Assembly: GCF_016702655.1 (NCBI RefSeq)
Contig: NZ_JADJDO010000006.1
Span: forward strand, 62,001 to 126,000
Direction of reading: 5' to 3'
Origin: Ideonella sp.
GTDB lineage: Bacteria; Pseudomonadota; Gammaproteobacteria; Burkholderiales; Burkholderiaceae_C
Length of the DNA stretch: 64,000 bases
Part shown: one piece after another, positions 33,096-41,408 of the stretch
How the letters are laid out: each line of letters opens with the position of its first letter
Numbering within the stretch: position 1 is the first letter of the stretch
The notes under the pieces: model-generated
Databases searched by the model: none
Told to the model about the DNA's origin: nothing
What the model saw: only the letters and a program-made list of their open reading frames with translations
Program-made: the position numbers and the translations under genes

Positions 33096-34883
33096 ATGGC
33101 ACTCATCGACATCAAGGTTCCCGACATCGGCGACTTCAAGGACGTCGCGGTCATCGAACTCCTCGTCAAGCCTGGCGACACAGTCAAGGCCGAACAAAGC
33201 CTGATCACGGTCGAGAGCGACAAGGCATCGATGGAGATCCCGTCGTCTGCGGCCGGCATCGTCAAGGCGTTGATGGTCAAGATCGGCGACACCGTCAACG
33301 AAGGCTCGGTGATCCTGAGTCTGCAGGCCGATGGCGCTGCCGCAGCGGCGCCGAGCGCGCCTGCTGCAACGCCCGTAGCGGCGGCGCCTGCGCCTGCCCC
33401 GGCTGCTGCGCCTGCACCGATGGCCGCGAGCTACGCCGGTGGCGCCGACCTCGAGTGCGACCTGCTCGTGCTCGGCGCAGGCCCGGGCGGCTACTCGGCC
33501 GCGTTTCGCGCCGCCGACCTCGGGTTGAAGACGGTGCTCGTCGAGCGCTACCCGACGCTCGGCGGCGTGTGCCTGAACGTCGGCTGCATCCCCTCCAAGG
33601 CGCTGCTGCACGTGGCCGCGGTGATGGACGAGGTCAAGCACTTCGAGTCGCTCGGCGTCACCTTTGCCGCGCCGACGGTCGACCTCGGCAAGTTGAAGGC
33701 GCACAAGGAAAAGGTCATCACCAAGCTCACCGGCGGCCTGGCCGCGATGGCCAAGATGCGCAAGGTCACGGTGGTGCAGGGCACGGGCGAATTCGCCGAT
33801 CCGTTCCACCTGAAGGTCGTGCTCGCCAAGGACGGCGCGACGCAGACGATCCGCTTCAAGCGCGCGATCATCGCCGCCGGCTCCGAGGCGGTGAAGCTGC
33901 CCTTCCTGCCCAAGGACGACCCGCGCGTCGTGACCTCCACCGGCGCGCTCGAGCTGCGCCAGGCGCCCAAGCGCATGCTGATCGTCGGCGGCGGCATCAT
34001 CGGCCTCGAGATGGGCACGGTGTACTCGACGCTGGGCGCGAGGCTCGACGTCGTCGAGATGCTCGACGGCCTGATGCAGGGCGCCGACCGCGACCTCGTC
34101 AAGGTCTGGCAGAAGATGAATGCGCCGCGCTTCGACAACATCATGCTGAAGACCAAGACCGTCGGCGCCGAGGCGACGAAGGACGGCATCCTGGTCAGGT
34201 TCGAGGGCGAGGGCAAGTTGAAGGAGCAGCTCTACGACCTCGTGCTGCAGGCCGTGGGCCGCGTGCCCAACGGCAACAGGATCGGCGCCGAGAAGGCTGG
34301 CGTCGCGGTCGGCGAGCGCGGCTTCATACCGGTCGACATCCAGATGCGGACCAACGTGGCGCACATCTTCGCGATCGGCGACATCGTCGGCCAGCCGATG
34401 CTCGCCCACAAGGCGGTGCACGAGGCGCATGTGGCGGCCGAGGTCGCCGCCGGCGAGCAGCTCGGCGACGCCAGGCTCGCCAAGGCGGCCTTCGACGCGC
34501 GCGTGATCCCGAGCGTGGCCTACACCGACCCCGAAGTCGCCTGGGTCGGCCTTACCGAGGACGAGGCCAAGGCGCGCGGCGTGAAGGTGAAGAAGGGGCT
34601 GTTCCCGTGGACGGCGTCCGGCCGTGCGATCGCCAATGGCCGCGACGAGGGCTTCACCAAGCTGCTCTTCAGCGAGGAGACGCACGCGATCGTCGGCGGC
34701 GGCATCGTCGGCACGCATGCCGGCGACATGATCGGCGAGATCGCGCTCGCGATCGAGATGGGGGCCGACGGCGTGGACATCGGCAAGACCATCCACCCGC
34801 ACCCGACGCTGGGCGAGAGCATCGGCCTTGCGGCCGAGGCCTACGAGGGGGCTTGTACTGATCTGCCGCCGGTGAAGAAGTGA
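33096..34883 (+). CDS. lpdA: dihydrolipoamide dehydrogenase (E3) with N-terminal lipoyl domain
   Basis: A 595-residue flavoprotein that reoxidises dihydrolipoyl groups of the PDH complex. Residues 1-78 are a lipoyl domain (K43) very like those of AceF. A ~35-residue Ala/Pro linker leads to the FAD domain (LVLGAGPGGYSAAF). The redox disulfide is C159/C164 in GGVCLNVGCIPSK. NAD binding is at IVGGGIIGLEMG, and the C-terminal interface has the HPHPTLGES His-Glu pair. An E3 with its own lipoyl domain is typical of PDH operons in Ralstonia and related betaproteobacteria. The start at 33096 has AAGGAG upstream; it ends the aceE-aceF-lpd operon. Confidence 0.95.
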   Translation: MALIDIKVPDIGDFKDVAVIELLVKPGDTVKAEQSLITVESDKASMEIPSSAAGIVKALMVKIGDTVNEGSVILSLQADGAAAAAPSAPAATPVAAAPAPAPAAAPAPMAASYAGGADLECDLLVLGAGPGGYSAAFRAADLGLKTVLVERYPTLGGVCLNVGCIPSKALLHVAAVMDEVKHFESLGVTFAAPTVDLGKLKAHKEKVITKLTGGLAAMAKMRKVTVVQGTGEFADPFHLKVVLAKDGATQTIRFKRAIIAAGSEAVKLPFLPKDDPRVVTSTGALELRQAPKRMLIVGGGIIGLEMGTVYSTLGARLDVVEMLDGLMQGADRDLVKVWQKMNAPRFDNIMLKTKTVGAEATKDGILVRFEGEGKLKEQLYDLVLQAVGRVPNGNRIGAEKAGVAVGERGFIPVDIQMRTNVAHIFAIGDIVGQPMLAHKAVHEAHVAAEVAAGEQLGDARLAKAAFDARVIPSVAYTDPEVAWVGLTEDEAKARGVKVKKGLFPWTASGRAIANGRDEGFTKLLFSEETHAIVGGGIVGTHAGDMIGEIALAIEMGADGVDIGKTIHPHPTLGESIGLAAEAYEGACTDLPPVKK

Positions 34884-34898
34884 ACGCGGACAGCGGCG

Positions 34899-35249
34899 CT
34901 ATCTGGCGACAGCGAGCCTCAGATGTCCGAGCGCCGCGGCCGTGGGTTTCAGCTTGATTTCGATGTCGTAGCCGAGCCGATTCAAGCAGTCCATCAGCTT
35001 GCGTTCAGACAGGTTCGTGAAGTCGCCGTGCAGCATGCCCGAGACCTTGGGCTGTGCAATGCCCATGCGACGGGCCGCCTCGACCTGCGTCAGGCCGAGC
35101 TTGCGCAGGGCCTTGGTGATTTCGATCACCAGGCCGGACTTGATCTTCAGCTTGTCGGCATCGCGCAGGCCGAGATCGGCGAACACATTGCCGGAGCCGG
35201 TCTCGACCTCGATACCGTCAATGACGCGCCTTATCGTGCGCTTTCCCAT
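34899..35249 (-). CDS. higA: XRE-family antitoxin (HigA-like)
   Basis: A 116-residue HTH protein with the XRE/Cro motif LGLTQVEAARRMGIAQPKVSGMLHGDFTNLSERKL, matching the antitoxin class in which the toxin gene comes first. It should bind and neutralise the RelE-like toxin and repress the operon. The ATG at 35249 has AAGGAG seven bases upstream. It overlaps the toxin gene (stop at 35218) by 32 bases, indicating coupled translation. Confidence 0.88.
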   Translation of the reverse strand: MGKRTIRRVIDGIEVETGSGNVFADLGLRDADKLKIKSGLVIEITKALRKLGLTQVEAARRMGIAQPKVSGMLHGDFTNLSERKLMDCLNRLGYDIEIKLKPTAAALGHLRLAVAR

Positions 35250-35607
35250 GTCGTAGCTCCTTTGCAAGCGCCGCGGCCACCTTCAGCCTGGCGCGGATGA
35301 TGTCCATATCTTCCGCCGGCGTGGCGATGCCGTGTTTGCTCTTCTTCTGGAAGCAGTGCAGGACGAACACGGCCTCCTCGAATTTCACGGTATAGACAGC
35401 GCGGTACGTGCCGCCAACGTCGTCTTCGATCACTTCCAGCACGCCGCTCCCACCGAAGCCCTTCAGCACCTTCGCCGCGTCGTGGTGAACACCGCGCTGC
35501 GCAAAGTCCAGGGCGTGACCGAAGAACTTGCGGACGCCGACGGGAAGCGCCATCAAATCCTTCTTGCTGCTCCCGATCCAGGCCAGCGGCTTACCTTGCG
35601 TCACCAT
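35218..35607 (-). CDS. higB: RelE/HigB-type toxin (phage-derived Gp49-like, DUF891)
   Basis: A 129-residue toxin of the RelE superfamily, expected to cleave mRNA on the ribosome. It has the DUF891 pattern LPVGVRKFFGHALDFAQRG, a central VLEVIEDDVGGTYRAVYTVKF strand block and the basic HCFQKKSKHGIATP segment. The ATG at 35607 lies six bases after a perfect TATAAT, so its mRNA may be leaderless. It is first in a toxin-antitoxin operon, the order typical of HigBA. Confidence 0.88.
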   Translation of the reverse strand: MVTQGKPLAWIGSSKKDLMALPVGVRKFFGHALDFAQRGVHHDAAKVLKGFGGSGVLEVIEDDVGGTYRAVYTVKFEEAVFVLHCFQKKSKHGIATPAEDMDIIRARLKVAAALAKELRHGKAHDKARH

Positions 35608-35613
35608 TCGAGC

Positions 35614-35632
35614 ATTATACCTGAACTGGTAT
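35614..35632 (-). promoter_or_regulatory. -10 box and operator of the HigBA-type operon
   Basis: On the minus strand a perfect TATAAT (35619-35614) is followed after six bases by the toxin ATG at 35607. A dyad ATACC-N6-GGTAT (35617-35632) overlaps the -10 box, placed as expected for autorepression by the antitoxin. No good -35 box is evident. Confidence 0.55.
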
Positions 35633-35705
35633 GAAGCGGGAGTGTCCGTTCGGGAAGGCCCGTTCGGAACAACCCGTCGTGCGCGATCGCGGATTCATTT
35701 TGATG

Positions 35706-35890
35706 CCCCTTCTTGCAGGTTCGCTCGCCGGGCAACAGGGCGGGCAACCGCGGCTTCTTGCCGGCCGGCAGGCTCTCGACCGTGAGGATTTGGATCTGCA
35801 GTATTGCGCTATGTTGCGGTGTCCCGAAGTGGTCCGTGTTTGTGGCTGCGAACATGATCTCGCGCGCCGCGGCGATGTCGACGCCGATTC
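35706..35890 (-). pseudogene. decayed 3' fragment of a second DNA methyltransferase-nuclease gene
   Basis: The minus-strand reading IGVDIAAAREIMF...HFGTPQHSAILQIQILTVESLPAGKKPRLPALLPGERTCKKG mirrors the C terminus of the disrupted methyltransferase at 36081-37795 (DIAAARDL...HFESPHHGAVPKIQILTVEELLNGRKPQLPDLSRGEQTFKKA). A 19-base stretch around ACCGTGAGGATTTGGATCT is identical in both. The 5' part of this copy is missing. It lies between the HigBA-type operon and the methyltransferase. Confidence 0.65.
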
Positions 35891-35916
35891 TGCGGCGTCA
35901 ACCCAATTGAACGATC

Positions 35917-35944
35917 GCCGGCGCTGATCCGGGATCAGGCCGGC
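35917..35944. other. hairpin in the island spacer
   Basis: GCCGGC-G-CTGATCC pairs with GGATCAG-GCCGGC to form a stable stem. It has no T-run. The surrounding 35891-36080 stretch shows no gene. The hairpin may mark an end of the decayed methyltransferase fragment or act as a weak terminator. Confidence 0.35.
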
Positions 35945-36080
35945 GGGGTACCCTGCTGCGTTCATGTCCCCCACCGTCAGCCTGCGGCTGCCGGCTCCTC
36001 CTTTACTTCTCTCCGCAGGGCACCCCACCGGTCTGATCTGGCGGCCGTAGAGCAGCTCCGCGGGCGTTGGAGTCCGGGCG

Positions 36081-37795
36081 TCAGAAGTCGAAGCCCGGCT
36101 GGTGCGTCTTGCCGTCCTTCTCCTCGCGTCTGGCCTTCTTGAAGGTTTGTTCGCCGCGCGAGAGGTCCGGCAATTGCGGCTTCCTGCCGTTCAACAACTC
36201 CTCCACCGTGAGGATTTGGATCTTCGGCACGGCGCCGTGGTGGGGCGACTCGAAGTGGCCTGCCGCCGTGGCCTCCTTGACCATCTCTCGCGTCGGCTCG
36301 GCGAGCGTGATGAACAGGCCTATCGCCGCCTTCTCGCGGTCGACATCGCCCTTGAGTGTCGCGATGTTGGCGCGCGTCACGCTGGCGCCACCCTTGACTT
36401 GCACGATCACCTTCTCGGTCTCGTTCTTGCCGACCTCGATGTAGAGCAGGCCGTCGATGCCGCGGTCTGCGCCCTTGCGTCCGCCCTGGTAGGGCTGCGC
36501 GTTGACGAGGCCGCAGGCCCAGAGCTGGAACTGGTGCTTGTCGCGCTCGGCCAGGTCGCGCGCCGCGGCGATGTCGGTCGGCGTGCCGTGCACGTCGAAC
36601 GCGATGCCGGGGAAGGCATCTTTCAGGCGGCGCTCGATCAGGCTCACCGCTAGGTGCGTGATGTCGATGCCGATCCAGCGGCGATTCAACTTCTGCGCCG
36701 CGTGCACAGCGGTGCCGCAACCGCAGAACGGGTCGAGCACGACGTCGCCTTCGTTGCTGCTGGCGGCGATGATGCGTTCGAGCAGTGCGAGCGGCTTCTG
36801 GGTGGGGTAGCCGAGGCGTTCGCTACCCGCTGGGTTGATCTTGTCGATGTCGTCCCACACGTCGCCAAGGGAGAGACCCTTCAGCTCATCGCGATAGCGC
36901 TTGATTTGAGGGAAGCCGCCGCCGGGGGGCCAGTAGATCTTTCCTTCGCTGTCGAGTTGGTCCAGCGTTTCGACCGCGAACTTCCAGTGTGATCCGCCAG
37001 CGCCGGGATTGAAGCCGCGCCAGGGCCTGCCCGACGACCCGTTTCGCGTGCCTGCCGCAGTGAGACTATTGCGCCAATACAGACGACCATTGCCATCGTC
37101 GTACTTGGTACTTGTCCAGGTACTCGTCGTCATACCCGGAGTCGCACATCCGGCCAGGTGAAGACATTCGACTTTCGGTAGAAGAGGAGCACGTCATGAA
37201 CTGGCCCGAAACGTTTGGCGCTGGAGTGGGCGCCAGTTCTCTTCCAGGCAATCTCGTTGCAGAACCGCTCGGGTCCAAACACCCCATCAAGCACCAGCTT
37301 CAAATAATGGCTCGCCGTCGGGTCGCAGTGCAGATAGAGGCTGCCGGTCGGCTTGAGCACGCGGTGCAGTTCGACCAGCCGGATGCACATGGCCGTCAGG
37401 TAGGCCATCATGTCGTTCTCTTTCAGGAACGAGCGCAGCGCGCGCATCAACTCGGCCACGTCGGTGTTTGCGTGCTGCAGAATCTCGCGGAACTCGTCTT
37501 CGGCCTGCTGGCCCCAATGCCACGTGTCCTCGAAGGCGGTGATCTGCGCCTCGCCGAAGCCGTACTCGGCCTCGGGTTCCTCGGCGGCGACAGCGCCCGG
37601 CGCCTTGCCGGCCTTGCCCGCCTTCGGCGCCTTGGGCGTCTTGAACAACAGGTTGTAGTCGCGCTTGCTGTTGAACGGCGGGTCGAGGTAGATCAGGTCG
37701 ACCGACGCGTCGGCGAGGCAGTCGCGCAGCACCTGCAGGTTGTCGCCGAAGAATAGTTGGTTGTGCGGGACGGTCGGGGTCATCGTCACGCTCAC
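36081..37795 (-). pseudogene. DNA N4/N6-methyltransferase with C-terminal Mrr-like nuclease domain, broken by two frameshifts
   Basis: A single ~570-residue protein read in three frames. The N-terminal part (37795-37130; GTG start overlapping the vapC stop) has motif IV as DLIYLDPPFNSKRDYN. A short middle piece (DDEYLDKYQ, about 37140-37110) is in a second frame. The C-terminal part (to 36081) has RNGSSGRPWRGFNPG, YPTQKPLALLERII and motif I DPFCGCGTAVHAAQ. Motif IV before motif I marks a beta-class methyltransferase, as in type III Mod proteins. The last ~150 residues contain RGIDG...VIVQVKGG, a PD-(D/E)xK pattern like Mrr-type nucleases. Two extra single bases near 37110-37145 would explain the breaks; either decay or sequencing error is possible. 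Confidence 0.8.
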
Positions 37796-38184
37796 GCTTC
37801 CATCAACAGTTTGCCGAGCAGCGGCGCTGCGCGTTCCAGGATCCGTGCGTCGCGCGTCAGCAGGATCATTTGCTCGACGCGGGCCGATCCGATCAGCAGG
37901 CGATCCACCGGGTCGCCATGCATGGCTCCCAACGCGGCGGCGGCCTCGGCATGTTCGGGTCGCAGCGGCAGGAACTCCGCACCGCCGCGTTCGATCGCGC
38001 GGATCAGCGAGCCCTCGGGCAGGCGAAGCCGGCCCTCGGAGTGCTTCAACAGCAACTCCCAGACACTCAATGCGCTGACGAATACCGGTTCATGGTCGAG
38101 GACGCGGCGCGCGGCGGCGTTGAGCCTGCGTGGCGCGGTCAATGCCCACAAGACCACGTGGGTGTCGAGCAGGTAGCGCTTCAC
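37792..38184 (-). CDS. vapC: PIN-domain toxin (VapC family)
   Basis: A 130-residue PIN-domain ribonuclease toxin. The acidic active-site residues are visible in LLDTHVVLWAL (Asp), SALSVWELLLK (Glu), GDPVDRLLI (Asp) and LTRDARIL (Asp). The GTG at 38184 overlaps the antitoxin stop (GTGA) and was chosen for that reason; the frame remains open further upstream. Its stop overlaps the first codon of the disrupted methyltransferase, so all three genes lie on one transcript. Confidence 0.9.
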   Translation of the reverse strand: MKRYLLDTHVVLWALTAPRRLNAAARRVLDHEPVFVSALSVWELLLKHSEGRLRLPEGSLIRAIERGGAEFLPLRPEHAEAAAALGAMHGDPVDRLLIGSARVEQMILLTRDARILERAAPLLGKLLMEA

Positions 38185-38513
38185 TTGCGCGGCGCGCTGC
38201 CTGGCGTCGCCTTGATCTTGCGCGCGGGTGTGCCGCGGGCGCGCGGCTTCAGCCCGGCATCGAGTGGCCGGTCGATCGACGCCAGCCATTCGCGGGCCAG
38301 CTCGGCGTCCACCTCGGGCGAGAACGCGTGGTCGATCTCCTCGTCGGTCATCAGGCCGGCCCAGGCGCCCCACTGCCGCTTCGCCTGCGGGGCGGCCCGC
38401 ACCAGCCTCACCATCGGCTTGCCCCGGTTGGCGATCACGACCTCCTCGCCGCGCATGGCGGCCTCGACCAGCTTGGACAGATGGGTCTTGGCTTCGAGCA
38501 TGTTGACCTGCAT
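38181..38513 (-). CDS. Phd/YefM-family antitoxin
   Basis: A 110-residue antitoxin. The N-terminal half (VNMLEAKTHLSKLVEAAMRGEEVVIANRGKPMVRLV) is the Phd/YefM DNA-binding fold. The C-terminal half should wrap the PIN toxin and ends in a basic tail. It overlaps vapC by four bases. The start ATG is at 38513; the short upstream region to 38562 must hold the promoter and operator. Confidence 0.88.
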   Translation of the reverse strand: MQVNMLEAKTHLSKLVEAAMRGEEVVIANRGKPMVRLVRAAPQAKRQWGAWAGLMTDEEIDHAFSPEVDAELAREWLASIDRPLDAGLKPRARGTPARKIKATPGSAPRK

Positions 38514-38624
38514 GGCGCGTCCCGGCTTGTGCGAAGTTTCATTCTAGCCAAGTTGACCAGAATGAGCCGCGGTGATGCGGGCGATGCGGCTCAAGTCGGG
38601 ACCGCCGATGACGACATCCTTACG

Positions 38625-40658
38625 ATGCGTCCATCTCCGACTTCGCCGCTGCCGGCCGTCGCGCCCGGTCGCGGCAGCGAGGCGGCGCAAGGGCGCCGCG
38701 TCGCGCCGGCAGCGCCCCGGCGCCTGCGACTGACGCTGTCGCGCCAGATCGGGCTCGTGCTGGCCTGCGCAATGCTGCTGCTGGCGGCCGGCGGCTTGGC
38801 GGCGGGTGTCTGGGTGGCGCGCACCACGCTGCAGGCCGAGATCGGACGCCACAACGAGGCCGGCGCCGTGGCGCTGGCCGCCGCCCTGGCGCAGTTCCAG
38901 GGCGATTCCGGGGCGGCGCAGCAACTGCTGGCCGGGCAATGGGCCAGTACCGCGTACCGCAGCCTGCGCTACGAGCCTGCCGGCAGCGGCGCGCCGGCCT
39001 TCGAGCGCCGGGCACTCGCGACGCAGGGCGCCGCGCCGGGCTGGTTCGTGGCCGCATTCGGCCTCGCGCCCGATGCGCGCTCGGCACCGGTGATCGACGA
39101 AGGGCACGCAGTGGCGACGGTCGAGGTCGATAGCGCGCCGCCCGATGCCGATGCGCGGCTGTGGGAGGCCGCGCTGACCGCTGCCGCGCTGATGGCGGTT
39201 CTCGCCGCGCTCGGCGCGCTGATCGTGCTTGCACTGCTGGCGCGCCTGCGCGGGCAGTTGGCGCCGACCCTGGCCCAGGCGCAGGTTCTAGCGGGCGGGC
39301 GCTGCGTCACCGCGGCCGAGCCGGCGGCGCCCGAGATGCAGATGCTGACGCGGGCCATGAACTCGATGGTCGAGCGCCTGAAAGCGGCGGTCGACCTGCA
39401 GGTGGCGCAGGTCGAGCAATTGCGCCAGCAGGCGCATGTGGACCGGCTCACCGGCCTCGCCAACCGGCGCCACTTCCTGGCCCGGCTCGAGGCTGCGCTC
39501 AAACGCGAGGACGGCACGGCCCGTTGCGGGCTGGTACTGATGCGCCTGCGCGATCTGGCCGGCGTCAACCGCTGCCTCGGCCACGCCGCGACCGACCGCA
39601 TGATCGCCGCGCTCGCGCAGGCGTTGGCGACCTATGCCGAGCGCGTGCCGGGCTGCATCCCGGGGCGCATGAACGGTGCCGACTTCGCGCTGTGCCTGCC
39701 CGTCGGCGGCATGGCGCTCGAGACGGCGCAGACGCTCGCGACGGCGATGCGCGCCGTGCTGCCGACCATCGGCCCGGGCGTGGCGGTGTCGCTCGGCGGG
39801 GCCGAGCTCCACCACGGCCTGGCGGTCGGCGCGGCGATGGCCCGCGCCGACGAAGCGCTCGCCCGGGCCGAACTGCGCGGACCCTATGGCGTCGAGGTGC
39901 TGGGCGTTGGCGCCGGCGGCAGCGCCGGCGGCGGCGAGCTGGCCTGGCGCAAGGGGCTCGACACCGCGCTCGCCGCGGGCTGCGCGTCGCTGGCCGCGTT
40001 TCCGCTCGTCGATGCGCAGGGCGCGCTCGTGCATCTGGAGTCGCCGCTGCGGCTGCAGCTGCAGCCCGGGGGCGCGTTCGAGCCGGCTGCGCTCTGGCTG
40101 CCGCTGGCGGCGCGCACGGGCCTGACGGGCGAGATCGACGCGCGTGCCGTGGATCTCGCCCTCGAAGCGATCGTGCGCGACGGCCGGCCGCGCAGCATCA
40201 ATCTCGCACCGGCCTCGCTCGTCGAGAGCGAGTTCGCGCCGCGCTTGCGGGCGCTGCTGTTTGCGCGCGCACGCGTTGCGCGCAAGCTCTCGCTCGAGAT
40301 CGACGAGGCGGCGGCGGTCGAGCGTTTTGGCGCGCTGCGCGAACTGGCGCGCCTCGTGCGCCCCTGCGGCGTGCGCTTCGGACTCGAACATGCGGGCCAG
40401 CACCTGGCGACGATCGACCATCTGTTCGAGGACTGGCTCGACTTCGTCAAGCTCGACGCCGCGCTCGTCGCCGGCGCCGGCAGCGACGAACAGCGCGCCG
40501 GCTTCGTGCGCGCCGCGGTTGGCCTGCTGCACGGGCTGGCGATCGACGTCTATGCCGAGGGCGTGCAAGGCGACGACGATGCCGCTGCGCTCTGGGACTG
40601 CGGCGTCGACGGCATCACCGGGCCCTGGGCCACCGCGCGCTTCTCGCAGCGGCAGTAG
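38625..40658 (+). CDS. degenerate GGDEF-EAL membrane protein, LapD-like c-di-GMP receptor
   Basis: A 677-residue protein. TM1 follows a basic N-terminal tail (~40-63); a periplasmic domain resembling LapD/MoxY modules runs to TM2 (~178-203), followed by a HAMP-like segment. The GGDEF domain has lost its signature (MNGADFAL in place of GGDEF). The EAL domain lacks EAL (ESP in the same place) and the DDFG metal loop (GLEHAGQ), while keeping AEGVQ. It therefore probably binds c-di-GMP without making or breaking it, as LapD does to control adhesin retention. Start could also be an ATG at 38562. No LapG gene is adjacent. Confidence 0.82.
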   Translation: MRPSPTSPLPAVAPGRGSEAAQGRRVAPAAPRRLRLTLSRQIGLVLACAMLLLAAGGLAAGVWVARTTLQAEIGRHNEAGAVALAAALAQFQGDSGAAQQLLAGQWASTAYRSLRYEPAGSGAPAFERRALATQGAAPGWFVAAFGLAPDARSAPVIDEGHAVATVEVDSAPPDADARLWEAALTAAALMAVLAALGALIVLALLARLRGQLAPTLAQAQVLAGGRCVTAAEPAAPEMQMLTRAMNSMVERLKAAVDLQVAQVEQLRQQAHVDRLTGLANRRHFLARLEAALKREDGTARCGLVLMRLRDLAGVNRCLGHAATDRMIAALAQALATYAERVPGCIPGRMNGADFALCLPVGGMALETAQTLATAMRAVLPTIGPGVAVSLGGAELHHGLAVGAAMARADEALARAELRGPYGVEVLGVGAGGSAGGGELAWRKGLDTALAAGCASLAAFPLVDAQGALVHLESPLRLQLQPGGAFEPAALWLPLAARTGLTGEIDARAVDLALEAIVRDGRPRSINLAPASLVESEFAPRLRALLFARARVARKLSLEIDEAAAVERFGALRELARLVRPCGVRFGLEHAGQHLATIDHLFEDWLDFVKLDAALVAGAGSDEQRAGFVRAAVGLLHGLAIDVYAEGVQGDDDAAALWDCGVDGITGPWATARFSQRQ

Positions 40659-40691
40659 ACCGGACGAGCGCCCGGCGCGCAGTCTGCGCGC

Positions 40692-41237
40692 TCAGCCGAT
40701 GTCGGCGCAGTGAAGCCCGAAGGCGCCGCGCCGGCGATCGTCGAAGTAGCGCCGCAGCGTCTCGCGCACGGTGCGAAAGGCGATCTGGTCCCAGGGAATG
40801 CGGTCTTCGGAGAACAACTGCGCCTCGATCGTCTCCGGGCCGGGCGCGAACGCGGTGTCGAGCAGGCGGGCGCGGTAGAAGAGGTGGACCTGGCCCACCC
40901 GCACCACGTTGAGCACCGTGTACAGGCCCTCGAGCTCGATGCGCGCGCCGGCTTCCTCGACCGTCTCGCGCAGCGCGCCCTCGGCGATCGTCTCGCCGAG
41001 CTCCATGAAGCCCGCCGGCAGCGTCCACAGCCCGTAGCGTGGCTCGATGTTGCGCCGGCACAGCAGCACCTCGTCGCCCCACGCGGGCACGGTGCCGACC
41101 ACGTTGAGCGGGTTCTCGTAGTGCACATGGCCGCACAGCGTGCAGGTTGCGCGGTCGCGGTTGTCGTCGGCCGGCACCCTGTACTCCACCGGCGCGCCGC
41201 AGGCCTTGCAATGCTTGAAGCTGCGACCGTGGAACAT
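40692..41237 (-). CDS. Nudix hydrolase with zinc ribbon
   Basis: A 181-residue protein with an N-terminal zinc ribbon (HCKACGAPVEY ... CTLCGHVHYENP) and the Nudix box GFMELGETIAEGALRETVEEAGA. It is a paralogue of the protein at 3826. The substrate is unknown; zinc-ribbon Nudix proteins often act on dinucleotides. The ATG at 41237 starts just before the ribbon. It is convergent with the LapD-like gene, 33 bp between stops, where a GC-rich hairpin GCGCGCA-GTC-TGCGCGC is present. Confidence 0.87.
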   Translation of the reverse strand: MFHGRSFKHCKACGAPVEYRVPADDNRDRATCTLCGHVHYENPLNVVGTVPAWGDEVLLCRRNIEPRYGLWTLPAGFMELGETIAEGALRETVEEAGARIELEGLYTVLNVVRVGQVHLFYRARLLDTAFAPGPETIEAQLFSEDRIPWDQIAFRTVRETLRRYFDDRRRGAFGLHCADIG

Positions 41238-41265
41238 CGTGCCGGCAGTGTATCGCGCGAGTCCT

Positions 41266-41345
41266 CGGTGCCCCCAGGACTGGGCTGCGTCCAGCCCCCC
41301 CCCGAGGGGGTTCACGGAACTCGGGAGCGGCCCGTCGTTCCTTGA
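41266..41345. repeat. third copy of the 81-bp intergenic repeat family
   Basis: The sequence GCCCCCAGGACTGGGCTGCG, then CCCCCCGAGGGGG and GGAACTCGGGAGCGGCCCGTCGTTCCTTGAG, follows the unit seen twice at 21401-21562, with diverged middle bases. It lies between the divergent Nudix gene and the fumarylpyruvate hydrolase-like gene. Confidence 0.6.
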
Positions 41346-41408
41346 GCGCGTACGTCGCGTGGCATCATCCGTCCGGCTCTAACCACCCTCGATGCGGAGA
41401 GTTTCGAC

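Noticed and set aside
31409..33300. Repeated stretches around VESDKASMEIP as a DNA repeat
   Set aside because: These are the lipoyl domains of AceF (two) and Lpd (one); the DNA similarity follows from related protein domains.
34890..38513. Prophage or integrative element around the toxin-antitoxin island
   Set aside because: No integrase, phage structural genes or attachment-site repeats are visible; the tRNA gene in the window is 32 kb away.
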